Shown: piece after piece, positions 8,037-15,379 of the stretch | How positions within the stretch are numbered: position 1 is the stretch's first letter | Layout of the letters: every line of letters begins with the position of its first letter | Program-made: the position numbers and the translations under genes | Virus record (IMG/VR): IMGVR_UViG_3300036885_000127 | Coordinates: 1 to 27,043 of that record | From: a virus | Strand: one strand, 5' to 3' | Length of the DNA stretch: 27,043 nt | The notes under the pieces: generated by a model | Told to the model about the DNA's origin: nothing | The model's input: only the letters and a program-made list of their open reading frames with translations | Databases searched by the model: none

Positions 8037-8220
8037 TACCCCTTTTGTGCCTATGGTTGTCCTTAAATTTCCTTAAACAGTCTTCACGCAAATCTTTCTT
8101 TAATCCCTCTTTTAAAAACAACTCGCTCCCGCAAATTTTACAAACGGCATCGGGGATTATCCTTCTCCTTAATCTGCCCGTTTCTGTATCTGAGCCATAA
8201 ATTATCTCATCCACTGGCAT
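8029..8220 (-). CDS. Small putative zinc-binding protein (63 aa)
   Basis: A basic 63-residue protein with CKICG (C27, C30) and a lone C49, plus several C-terminal histidines (KFKDNHRHKRGSG), which could bind one zinc ion. It overlaps the radical SAM gene before it by 14 nt and the methyltransferase after it by 8 nt. The family is not recognised. The basic charge suggests nucleic acid or phosphate contacts. Confidence 0.5.
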   Translation of the reverse strand: MPVDEIIYGSDTETGRLRRRIIPDAVCKICGSELFLKEGLKKDLREDCLRKFKDNHRHKRGSG

Positions 8221-9787
8221 AATCCAATGCCTTCAGGGCATCGCTATCTTCAGGATGCTCCGCAAGCCACGCTTTATAATACCACGATGCTTTTTGTGTG
8301 TCTCCGGTCATGGCATAATATTTACCTAACGCCCTGTTTCTGTCAAGCAGTTTAGTGCTGTTGTACACTATCGGTATGCCCAACCCGGCAGCCAGCATAC
8401 AAAAATCCTCAAATCGCTTCAGGCGCGTTATCCATGTATTCTTGCCATCAGTGCTTTTCCAATGTTGCGTACCCCTACTAAGATCAAGGTTGTAAAGCCC
8501 TGGATTCTCCCACGCAAGCGAACCCGGCCCTATACCGCAAAAGCCCGGACTCGGATTGACTGACGTGATACTTCCGGCATGCCGCCTGATAAATTCATGG
8601 TTTGCAAACGCGTCTTCTTCCGTTTCGCCCGGGAGGCCGAACATGAAGTTATATACATGGTCAAGGCCAGCCTCGGTATGCGCTTCTGCTATTTCGTCAA
8701 CATCTGACCCCCGTGCAAGAATTTTGCCGACCTTGACCATTAAGGGAACGGAAGCGGTTTCAATTCCATAAGCACCACATAGGAATCCTGATCGTTTTAA
8801 CTTTTTAAGCAATTCAACGTTGGCCATTTCTTTCCTGATAACCGTCTGGCCGCCCCAGTAGATATTAAGATCATGCTCTAAAATTAAATCTGCAAGCAAT
8901 TCTAAATCGCGCATTGACCCGTTTATAAGACTGTCTTGAAAGTCAATTAAATTGCCATCTGGATAACGGGCAAGCAATGTCTTTATGTCTTCAAATATCT
9001 TTTCCGCCTTGCGAAATCTGTATGTCCTCCAATAAGGCCGTTCATTACAGAATATGCAGCGGTTTGGACAGCCGCGGCTCCCCTGCATCGGCAGGCGGTT
9101 CGGGTAACGATAGACCCCAAATTCATAATCAGAGAAGTCCGGCGGGGGCAGTTCGTTAAGGTCGACAAGCTCCCTGTCTTCCGTATCGACGAGGCCGGGA
9201 CAGTCTTTTATAGAACGTCCGTTCTTGATGCGGTCAACAATGTCGATCAGGGTAAGCTCCCCCTCTCCCTGCGCCACGGCGTCAACATACGGGGTTTTAG
9301 CTATTTCCAGTCCGCCCATGTAGCGGCTCACGTTTGCCCCGCCAAAGATAATCTTGATTGCCGGGTTGCGTTCTTTAAGCATCCTTGCCAACTCAAGGCT
9401 TACCTGTTGCGATGAGCTGTATATGGTAAAGCCCACAATCGGAGCATTGGTCTGGATAATAAGTTCAATAAACGCCCCTATTTCACTTTTAAATGTCTTC
9501 ATCAGGTTGTCAATACACCCGCCAGTCTCCCAAAACCACGCTGCCTGCTCACCATCCCACGCACTGGCAAAATCTTTTGTCCGACGAATATATGTCTCAA
9601 TATTAAGGTCAAGAGGTAGAACTTTATATCCCTGCTTTCTTGCAAACGCGGTCAGCATCGCCATGCCAAGAGGAGGGGTGTTAACACCCCAGCCCGGAGC
9701 CTGCACTAGGACGATGTCGGGACTATCGAAATTTTCCGCAGTCGATCTTGAACATTGCATGACTTGTTTTAGTGTTTCGCTAATCAT
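8207..9787 (-). CDS. Cobalamin-binding-domain radical SAM enzyme with C-terminal TPR-like tail
   Basis: A large radical SAM protein of the B12-binding class (about 526 aa). Numbering from an upstream in-frame codon at 9817, residues 34-195 look like a cobalamin-binding Rossmann domain (VLVQAP, PPLGMAMLTAFARKQGY, then VGFTIYSSS and IIFGGANVS). The radical SAM core has MQGSRGCPNRCIFCNERP, with the CX3CX2C cysteines C250, C254 and C257. The last ~45 residues (GKYYAMTGDTQKASWYYKAW) look like a TPR-type helical pair. Enzymes of this class methylate inactive carbon or phosphorus centres or rearrange complex substrates. I prefer the ATG at 9787, which overlaps the previous gene by 8 nt; 9817 would overlap by 38 nt. 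It does not match the canonical MiaB or RimO order, which have N-terminal UPF0004 domains. Confidence 0.82.
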   Translation of the reverse strand: MISETLKQVMQCSRSTAENFDSPDIVLVQAPGWGVNTPPLGMAMLTAFARKQGYKVLPLDLNIETYIRRTKDFASAWDGEQAAWFWETGGCIDNLMKTFKSEIGAFIELIIQTNAPIVGFTIYSSSQQVSLELARMLKERNPAIKIIFGGANVSRYMGGLEIAKTPYVDAVAQGEGELTLIDIVDRIKNGRSIKDCPGLVDTEDRELVDLNELPPPDFSDYEFGVYRYPNRLPMQGSRGCPNRCIFCNERPYWRTYRFRKAEKIFEDIKTLLARYPDGNLIDFQDSLINGSMRDLELLADLILEHDLNIYWGGQTVIRKEMANVELLKKLKRSGFLCGAYGIETASVPLMVKVGKILARGSDVDEIAEAHTEAGLDHVYNFMFGLPGETEEDAFANHEFIRRHAGSITSVNPSPGFCGIGPGSLAWENPGLYNLDLSRGTQHWKSTDGKNTWITRLKRFEDFCMLAAGLGIPIVYNSTKLLDRNRALGKYYAMTGDTQKASWYYKAWLAEHPEDSDALKALDYASG

Positions 9788-10820
9788 TAAAGTCGTGAAT
9801 TTCTCGAAATTCGGCATAACAAGACGAGGAAATGTGCGAATCTATGTTCTCTACATTTCCCGCTTTATAAAAAAAACAGGAGATGCATGGCGTTTTTGAC
9901 CGTAGTCCGAGAATCCCTTTTCTGATGTTCTGATACTCTTTCCCGTTCCATATTTCATCAAAAGTGTTGTCGCGCAAGTTTCCTATATTATCGCCTTCAA
10001 GAAAACAACAAACGTCAATCGCGTCGCCGTTGACCATGATGCTATTCCATGGCAAGGCGCACCGCCCTGCGAGCGAATCATCCCCGAATAACGGCACGGG
10101 AACCTGCACATCAATATCGAAACTTTTGCCACACGCCTTTGCCTCAAGAATCTTATCTCTCGCAAGTTTCTTGTTGAAAAATACCGAATATTGCAACTGC
10201 GCCGGCTTTTTAACCATTAGGTAATCAAGTTTTACAATGCCTACTCCAAGGTTTCGCGCCAACCCGATAAGGTTTGGCAGGTCTTCTATATTCATAAGAG
10301 TCACAACAGCGTTGATAACGATGTTCGTTTTCTGTGCTGCAATATACTCTATGTTCCTTACAATCGCATCAAAGCTCTGTGTGCCTGTCATCTTCTCGTG
10401 CAGTTCTGCGTTTGAAGCGTGTAGGGAAATTAAAATCCGCCACTTATTATCGACAAACAGATTTGATATGTCCCTTGTTAATGCAATCCCGTTCGTGTGC
10501 AGGCACTTTGTCGTGTCGGGCAATGTTTTATTTAAATACTTTATAAAATCGTGAATCTCCGGCAAAAGCAACAGCTCTCCCCATAATCCAAAGTAAATAT
10601 TGTCCGCAGCTTTCAGAACATGCGCTAATTTCTTCTCGTAAAAGCTCCGGTAATAATCAAGCGTAAGTGGAGTTTCTGTATGAAACAGTTCTCTCCCCAT
10701 ACAGAATACGCATGCGGCGTTACACTCCGGGAATAGGCCGATGCCCACATGTGCGGGCAGGGATTGCAATTTAACAATGCCGTTCTCGTATTCTTCTATG
10801 TTGAGTTGCGAATTGGTCAT
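9780..10820 (-). CDS. Radical SAM protein with SPASM domain
   Basis: This 346-residue protein has the canonical CX3CX2C (PECNAACVFC: C33, C37, C40), a GGE-like strand (FGLWGEL, 77-83) and the usual TNG step at 109-111. The C-terminal SPASM-type domain has C254, CC at 271-272, the DNIGN turn (277-281), CISC (312-315) and C334, enough for auxiliary clusters. SPASM proteins commonly modify peptides, proteins or carbohydrates. It overlaps the GroES gene by ATGA and the cobalamin-type radical SAM gene by 8 nt. Coexpression with GroES and a second radical SAM enzyme is striking. The C-terminal pattern parallels the smaller protein at 3629-4387. Confidence 0.82.
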   Translation of the reverse strand: MTNSQLNIEEYENGIVKLQSLPAHVGIGLFPECNAACVFCMGRELFHTETPLTLDYYRSFYEKKLAHVLKAADNIYFGLWGELLLLPEIHDFIKYLNKTLPDTTKCLHTNGIALTRDISNLFVDNKWRILISLHASNAELHEKMTGTQSFDAIVRNIEYIAAQKTNIVINAVVTLMNIEDLPNLIGLARNLGVGIVKLDYLMVKKPAQLQYSVFFNKKLARDKILEAKACGKSFDIDVQVPVPLFGDDSLAGRCALPWNSIMVNGDAIDVCCFLEGDNIGNLRDNTFDEIWNGKEYQNIRKGILGLRSKTPCISCFFYKAGNVENIDSHISSSCYAEFREIHDFND

Positions 10821-11113
10821 ATATATAAAATGTCAGCTTCTTGAATCAATACCGTGTCCGTATTCGGAATGGGAATCTCTACAACTTTTTGATAGTGGAC
10901 GATCTGCCCGGCTTTGATTTCAAGCGGCTCTCTGCCGCCCTTCCTTCCGCGCTTCCCTGGCCCAACGGCGATAACCACCGCCGTCACGCGCCCCTTGTCA
11001 AATCCCGGATCGTAATTGTCAGGAATAAAAAGCCCCCCTTCTGTCATGGTTTCCATCGGAAAGGGCTTAACCACCACCCTGTCATTACAGGGACGAATAT
11101 TGCATTGTGTCAT
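10817..11113 (-). CDS. GroES-type co-chaperonin
   Basis: A 98-residue Cpn10-like protein. It starts IRPCNDRVVVKPFP, has the mobile-loop region with GGLFIPDN (27-34), then the VIAVGPG turn and ends VLIQEADILYI, all in GroES order and length. It would cap host GroEL in the cytoplasm and change its substrate range, as phage T4 gp31 does for capsid protein. Both ends have ATGA overlaps, and GGAGATGAAAA precedes the start. Likely clients are the coat protein or the unusual iron-sulfur enzymes encoded alongside. Confidence 0.85.
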   Translation of the reverse strand: MTQCNIRPCNDRVVVKPFPMETMTEGGLFIPDNYDPGFDKGRVTAVVIAVGPGKRGRKGGREPLEIKAGQIVHYQKVVEIPIPNTDTVLIQEADILYI

Positions 11114-11508
11114 TTTTCATCTCCAAAAAATTTAAGATCGGGAACGCCTCCATAGAAAGCGTCTATCGCGTCTTTGGCCTGCAGTCTGCGCTTATTATAC
11201 GGCCTTATTTCCAATACCCTCCGCCCTATCTGTCCGCAAGAAAGCTCATCCTGCGAAGAAATATCATCTTTAAATTCTTTTCTAATCGCCGCTTCAAGCA
11301 GCCATATTTTTGCGTTCGCCTCTATCAAATCGGCCAGGTGCGGCAAGCATTCTTTCAAGTCAAGAAAAGAGGTTACAACTTTATTGTATCTTTCAAACTC
11401 AAAGCGAAAATCCTCAGAAAAGCGCACCTTCATTCTCAAAATGCTCCAACGATCGCAGATATCGCCCATTTTCATGCTGATGCCTGTATCTACATTAACG
11501 CCCGTCAT
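11110..11508 (-). CDS. Conserved hypothetical, DUF6165-like helical protein
   Basis: A 132-residue helical protein. I chose the ATG at 11508 because AGGAAGAGG lies 5 nt upstream. The frame also stays open to a TTG at 11583, but that has no good ribosome site. The sequence MGDICDRWSILRMKVRF, followed by two long helices and the end EIRPYNKRRLQAKDAID, resembles proteins annotated DUF6165 in glycan gene clusters ('GD..D.LSIL.IK' and 'I...N..R...KD.I'). That link is from memory of the pattern. The start codon shares an A with a direct repeat (11508-11523) also found at the end of the upstream SDR gene. Confidence 0.55.
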   Translation of the reverse strand: MTGVNVDTGISMKMGDICDRWSILRMKVRFSEDFRFEFERYNKVVTSFLDLKECLPHLADLIEANAKIWLLEAAIRKEFKDDISSQDELSCGQIGRRVLEIRPYNKRRLQAKDAIDAFYGGVPDLKFFGDEK

Positions 11509-11587
11509 TAATACCTCTTCCTTTGACAAATTCAAGGAAGGTATCTCGATGCGATTGGTAATTTTTTGCTCTGAGAGATTCAAACAT
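11495..11587 (-). CDS. Very short ORF or gene remnant (30 aa)
   Basis: ATG at 11587 with AAGGAAG upstream opens a 30-residue frame containing SHRDTFLEFVKGRG. It lies inside the segment between the two 16-bp direct repeats and overlaps the start of the next gene in another frame. It may be a real mini-gene, or the tail of a gene carried in with the insert. Confidence 0.2.
   Translation of the reverse strand: MFESLRAKNYQSHRDTFLEFVKGRGINDGR
11508..11523 (-). repeat. 16-bp direct repeat, copy A
   Basis: Minus strand AAGGAAGAGGTATTAA, identical to 11870-11885. It contains the ribosome-binding site of the 132-residue gene, and its last A is the first base of that gene's ATG. Confidence 0.85.
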
Positions 11588-11588
11588 T

Positions 11589-11858
11589 TTAGACTTCCTT
11601 GTTGTAATTCAATTCAAAGTGTTTAGCTTCTTCTCCACAGCGGTCGCCCGAAATAATCATGCTTCTCATAAGATTGGCAGGCCAATGTTTTATCCTTATT
11701 GGTCTTCGGGTATAAACATTTCTGAAATTATTTTTATATTGATTGGCACCATAAGCTGCAGAAGGATGTAAACAAACTTCTTCATTTCTATGAATTAAAC
11801 CGAAGAATTTTTCTTCTACTTCTATTCCAAAAAACTTGCAGTCTTCACAGTATTTCAT
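11589..11858 (-). CDS. Cysteine-rich zinc-ribbon-like protein (89 aa)
   Basis: The protein begins MKYCEDCKFF and has VCLHPSA in the middle and DRCGEEAKHFE near the end. The spacing (CxxC, C-x-H-P, then R-C-G-x-x-x-x-x-F) is a pattern I recall from many small phage hypothetical proteins, probably binding one zinc ion. AAGGAAAAG precedes the ATG. The gene lies between two exact 16-bp repeats and, unlike most neighbours, does not overlap the gene before or after it, which suggests late insertion. Function unknown. Confidence 0.65.
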   Translation of the reverse strand: MKYCEDCKFFGIEVEEKFFGLIHRNEEVCLHPSAAYGANQYKNNFRNVYTRRPIRIKHWPANLMRSMIISGDRCGEEAKHFELNYNKEV

Positions 11859-11869
11859 TTTACTTTTCC

Positions 11870-11885
11870 TTAATACCTCTTCCTT
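11870..11885 (-). repeat. 16-bp direct repeat, copy B
   Basis: Identical to copy A at 11508-11523. Here it encodes the last residues of the SDR protein (RKRY) and its TAA stop. The copies are 362 bp apart and bracket the 89-residue cysteine-rich gene. Confidence 0.85.
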
Positions 11886-12571
11886 AAAATTTCACACTCG
11901 CCCATCCTGATTGTTTTATATTCTTTAACTTGCGAGACGATATATTCCGCCACTTCTTCCGGCTGCATTAGTTTGTCTTTATCTTCCGCCATCGTAAAGC
12001 CCGTATCCATTTTTCCGAGAAAGAAGTTCATGATAGTTACGTTGTGCTTCAATGCTTCAAATTGAAACGCCTTCATAAAGCCCCAAAGGGCGGACTTGCT
12101 CGCCGAATAAAGCATTTCGCCTTCCGATGGCTGGCCGACCGCTATTGAGTTGATGTTGATAATGGTGCCGCGCCCCTTCTTTTTGAAATGCCTAAAGATG
12201 TCCCGTGTTAAAAGAACCGGAGCCATGAAGTTCACGGCCATGATTTCTTCCGCTTTTTCTATCGTCATGTCCCCTATTGGTTCATTGAGATACATTGCGG
12301 CATTGTTCACAAGGATGTCAACGTCAAGTATTCGCGCCATACCGATAAGACCTTTAGTCGTATGCGCGCCGTCAAGATGTCCGAGTTCGCCACCGACCTT
12401 ATAGTTACCACGAAGCCGTGCGATTATCCCAGTGTTTGATATTTTTTCCGCAACCGCATCCAGCCGTGCAACGTCTCTACCATGCAGTATGACGCCGTGC
12501 CCCTGCTTTGCAAACTCGATAGCAAGCGCCGCGCCTAACCCTTTCGAGCTGCCTGTTATAAGAACTCTCAT
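11870..12571 (-). CDS. Short-chain dehydrogenase/reductase (SDR)
   Basis: A 233-residue classical SDR. The NAD(P)-binding TGSSKGLG motif is at 6-13, NNAA at 89-92, and the catalytic Ser-Tyr-Lys set is S142, Y155 and K159 (YSASK). Lys-10 in TGSSKGLG hints at NADPH. I chose the ATG at 12571, which overlaps the FkbM stop as ATGA; a GTG at 12580 is in frame but less likely. It would oxidise or reduce a hydroxyl/keto group on a sugar or similar intermediate, working with the zinc dehydrogenase and TPP enzyme upstream. Its last codons form one copy of the 16-bp repeat. Confidence 0.85.
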   Translation of the reverse strand: MRVLITGSSKGLGAALAIEFAKQGHGVILHGRDVARLDAVAEKISNTGIIARLRGNYKVGGELGHLDGAHTTKGLIGMARILDVDILVNNAAMYLNEPIGDMTIEKAEEIMAVNFMAPVLLTRDIFRHFKKKGRGTIININSIAVGQPSEGEMLYSASKSALWGFMKAFQFEALKHNVTIMNFFLGKMDTGFTMAEDKDKLMQPEEVAEYIVSQVKEYKTIRMGECEILRKRY

Positions 12572-13191
12572 CTCTGCCACGCAAGAAAGGTCGTCACCAC
12601 GACGCCCAGTTCAATGTTGTTATATCCCCAGTCTTCTGTTACCTTGTTATGAAACATGGGGTCAATCCGCTTCAAAAAATCATACATCACAGCCTTATGC
12701 TCATCCATATTCGGGTCGTGCAGATGCCATTGCACGCCCATTTTTTTAATGCACATCAACTCTTCATCTGTAAGCGCCGGGAGAAAATACCTCTCGTCCC
12801 CCTCACAGTTCGCTTTCAGGAAATCTATCCTGCCTAACTGTTTTATGATGGACGAAAAAGAAACAACGTTTACAAACTCGGGGATGCATCTGTCATTTTT
12901 CCAATATCGCGTGCTCGCCGGGGTCGCATCCTGATTGTAGAATATTTCCGCCACTTCATCTTTGACGCCCACCGCCGCATGAATGGCCTCCACGCCCGGT
13001 ATCTCTTTCAGCTCAAGAAACGGGGCTTCCGCGGGTTCATAAGCGATAATCCTGCCCGCGCCTTTTAGTTTGGCAAAATGGCAAAATTCGCCTACATGAG
13101 CGCCAATGTCGACCACAAGATCGCCCGGCTCAATGTCTATTACGCCGGGGATGATATTGGCTGCGCTGTTATCGTTCGGTGCAAGTGTCAT
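12568..13191 (-). CDS. FkbM-family SAM-dependent methyltransferase
   Basis: A 207-residue protein with motif I LVVDIGAHVGEF (25-36), IAYEP (49-53) at the second strand, and the FkbM signature region IDFLKANCEGDE (122-133), equivalent to 'DFLKIDVEGAE'. FkbM-type enzymes O-methylate sugars or polyketides and are common in surface polysaccharide clusters. It is joined by ATGA overlaps to the zinc dehydrogenase before it and the SDR after it. The substrate is probably the product of this pathway. Confidence 0.85.
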   Translation of the reverse strand: MTLAPNDNSAANIIPGVIDIEPGDLVVDIGAHVGEFCHFAKLKGAGRIIAYEPAEAPFLELKEIPGVEAIHAAVGVKDEVAEIFYNQDATPASTRYWKNDRCIPEFVNVVSFSSIIKQLGRIDFLKANCEGDERYFLPALTDEELMCIKKMGVQWHLHDPNMDEHKAVMYDFLKRIDPMFHNKVTEDWGYNNIELGVVVTTFLAWQR

Positions 13192-14102
13192 TTCTGCTCC
13201 ATTTCTATAATGCAGCGTCCGATTTTGCCTGAGCGAACCACATCCAGTGCTGCATTAATTTCGTCCAGGCAAAAACAATCAGTAATAAGGCTTTCAAGTT
13301 TTATCCGGTTATGTCTCCAAAGTTTTTCTAAATATATCGGTATGTCTCGATTAGGATCGGTTGCCCCGCCTAAGCTTTCATAAGTAACGCCCTTAATGTT
13401 GTCCTGAATAAAAACACCGTTATGGCAGTTCACAACATAATCTATTTGGTTAAAATTGCTTTTGGCAAGAGACGGATGTGTCACGCCGAACCTCTCCGCC
13501 ATGTCCATTTTGTAGCGTGTTTTATCAACCCCGTATATTCTCCATGCGCCGATCAATTTCGCTGCCTGAATAATGCTTAATCCAATACCGCCACATCCAA
13601 TTACGGCAATGGTATGGTATGGCTTTAGATTAATCTCGTTAAAAACAACCCCAAAACCCGTCGTGATCGCACAGCCCATGAGGGCGGCAACTTCAAGCGG
13701 AACGTCTTTCGGGATCACCGTCAGGCGGTTCTCGGAGACAACGGCGTACTCGTTAAATGTCGTAACCGGACCGCCGCCGATAACCTGCCCGTTTTCATCT
13801 AAATACTTTGGCGGCGAGGCGTCGATGCCCGCGCCTTTTCGCCAATGCATGACAACATGCTCGCCGGTGATGACTTGCGTTACGCCCGGCCCCACAGCCC
13901 CAACTACCCCCCCGCCCTCATGTCCCAAAAGGTGCGGAAGATACAGATCAGGCCCGTACTGGCCCGCGATTTCCCCGATCTGCTTGCCGCAAATACCGCT
14001 TGCCATGACCTTGACCAGAACCTGACCGTATTCCAAATCCGGCACAACAAGATCATGGATGACCAATTCGGAGTTTAGTTTTTCAAGTACGGCTGCTTTC
14101 AT
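13188..14102 (-). CDS. Zinc-dependent alcohol dehydrogenase (MDR family)
   Basis: An MDR-type dehydrogenase, 304 aa from the ATG at 14102. A GTG at 14120 is in frame; neither has a strong Shine-Dalgarno, and family members usually start MKA. Numbered from 14120, it has the catalytic zinc ligand C44 (SGICGKQ), GHEGGG at 67-72 and the NAD-binding VIGCGGIGLS at 173-182. The structural zinc loop with four cysteines is absent, replaced by a segment with HWRKGAGIDASPPKY. At about 300 residues it is shorter than the typical 340-370. Similar dehydrogenases occur with TPP-dependent and FkbM genes in surface sugar clusters. It probably oxidises or reduces an alcohol/ketone intermediate. Confidence 0.82.
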   Translation of the reverse strand: MKAAVLEKLNSELVIHDLVVPDLEYGQVLVKVMASGICGKQIGEIAGQYGPDLYLPHLLGHEGGGVVGAVGPGVTQVITGEHVVMHWRKGAGIDASPPKYLDENGQVIGGGPVTTFNEYAVVSENRLTVIPKDVPLEVAALMGCAITTGFGVVFNEINLKPYHTIAVIGCGGIGLSIIQAAKLIGAWRIYGVDKTRYKMDMAERFGVTHPSLAKSNFNQIDYVVNCHNGVFIQDNIKGVTYESLGGATDPNRDIPIYLEKLWRHNRIKLESLITDCFCLDEINAALDVVRSGKIGRCIIEMEQK

Positions 14103-14123
14103 ACACTTAAAAGTAAACACGGC

Positions 14124-15296
14124 CTAAAATAATCCCTTCTGCTCACAAATCATAACCGGCCTGCCTTCGGCCATACGATAGGCCTCGCACACCTGCCCGC
14201 TTGTAACCGGCTCATAAACGGGGAAGGAAAACGCCTTTCTAAATACTCCTGTTAGGTTTTGCGTATGAGTCAGCCCAGCGTAAAACGGCTTAACCGACCC
14301 CGCAACCGCCCGGACAAGCACCGGCATCTCGAATTGACCATCCGATATTATCTTAATCACATCAAGGGTATTGACAAGAGCGTCCATAGCGTTCATGACA
14401 AATTCGTGCCGCTCAAAGAACAAGACAGGCCTGAATCCCTCAAGCGACATCCCCATTGCCAGGCCCACCATCAGATTTTCCGCCAGGGGCGTCTCGATCT
14501 TCTGATCATCTGGAACGTTCTTCAGCGTCCCATAGGCCGATCCGTGCCGGACGTTATACCCGATAAAGACAGTATCGGTATCCCTCGCAAGCCGCTCATT
14601 TTCTTTCCTGATGGCCTCCAGATACCCCCCCTGCCCCTGAATATCGCTCAATTCCGAATCGGCGGCGTAGGGCTTATGCTGGATCGCGGCTTCTTTCTTG
14701 AACTCAAGCCATTTGTTATTGCCGCTGCCGGAATGAGGACGGGTAGCTTTATAGCAATATTCATAAACGCATGGCGGCCAGTCACCAAAGCCCCCCACAA
14801 CCCCCCATCTCTCCTGTATGGTCGCATTAACGCTCCGGTCATTATCCTCAACAACGAACGTGCAAGGCAGGTTCCATCCGTCGACATACCGCACCGCCTC
14901 GTAGAAGTGACCCTGATCCTCCGCACCGTCCCCAACAAAACACCATACCCGCGCCCGGCTGCCTTTCCTCTTGAGCGCCAGCGCCACACCCGCCGCTATC
15001 GCGGGAGTAGCCGCCACAATAGACGAGCTATAAAAGTTCAGCTTACGGTCAAAAACAAACATGCTCTTACCGTTTTCAATAAAGGTTTCGAGCTCCTTGG
15101 GAGAAATGCCCTTAAGCAAGGCGTGATAATGATTTCTGTGGGTGCTGAAAACGTAGTCTGTAGGCTTAATGTCCGTGAAAATATCAAGCAATTCATCCTC
15201 GTTGCCGCCCGAAAGGTGTACCAAATAGGGCAACTCGCCCGCATCAAAACGGTCTGCAATGCGCTTCTCGAAAGCTATAAGATCACGTCTGTCCAC
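14124..15296 (-). CDS. Compact TPP-dependent E1-like enzyme, alpha and beta halves fused
   Basis: This 390-residue protein joins two parts normally made as two subunits of 2-oxoacid dehydrogenase E1. Residues about 45-165 are E1-alpha-like: HRNHYHALLKG (53-63), SSSIVAATPAIAAG (90-103) and the TPP/Mg motif GDGAEDQ (122-128) ending in EDND (150-153). Residues about 237-390 are E1-beta-like: TVFIGYNV, then TPLAENLMVGLAMGMSLEG (269-287), with E273 in the position of the Glu that activates TPP, and QFEMPVLVRA. The usual beta C-terminal domain is missing. The start is a GTG at 15296 overlapping the preceding TAG. It should decarboxylate a 2-oxoacid or move a two-carbon unit. No E2 or E3 partner is in the window, so a role in building a branched or deoxy sugar is more likely than energy metabolism. 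Confidence 0.75.
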   Translation of the reverse strand: MDRRDLIAFEKRIADRFDAGELPYLVHLSGGNEDELLDIFTDIKPTDYVFSTHRNHYHALLKGISPKELETFIENGKSMFVFDRKLNFYSSSIVAATPAIAAGVALALKRKGSRARVWCFVGDGAEDQGHFYEAVRYVDGWNLPCTFVVEDNDRSVNATIQERWGVVGGFGDWPPCVYEYCYKATRPHSGSGNNKWLEFKKEAAIQHKPYAADSELSDIQGQGGYLEAIRKENERLARDTDTVFIGYNVRHGSAYGTLKNVPDDQKIETPLAENLMVGLAMGMSLEGFRPVLFFERHEFVMNAMDALVNTLDVIKIISDGQFEMPVLVRAVAGSVKPFYAGLTHTQNLTGVFRKAFSFPVYEPVTSGQVCEAYRMAEGRPVMICEQKGLF

Positions 15297-15379
15297 TACA
15301 TCCCCCTCGATACCAAGTATGCCATCCAGATTACAAATACCGCCATTGTGCCGTAAAGAAATGTTATAAAGTCATTCAT
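15296..15379 (-). CDS. 27-residue single-span membrane peptide
   Basis: MNDFITFLYG followed by TMAVFVIWMAYLVS gives one clear transmembrane helix. The ATG overlaps the stop of the 42-residue gene as ATGA, and its TAG overlaps the GTG of the TPP enzyme by one base. An AGGAGG lies 17 nt upstream, rather far. Overlaps at both ends argue that it is translated. Function unknown. Confidence 0.45.
   Translation of the reverse strand: MNDFITFLYGTMAVFVIWMAYLVSRGM

Noticed and set aside
14259-15356. Long plus-strand open frame (365 residues) opposite the TPP enzyme
   Set aside because: It is antisense to a gene with clear TPP motifs, has no family features, and its composition is that of a shadow frame.
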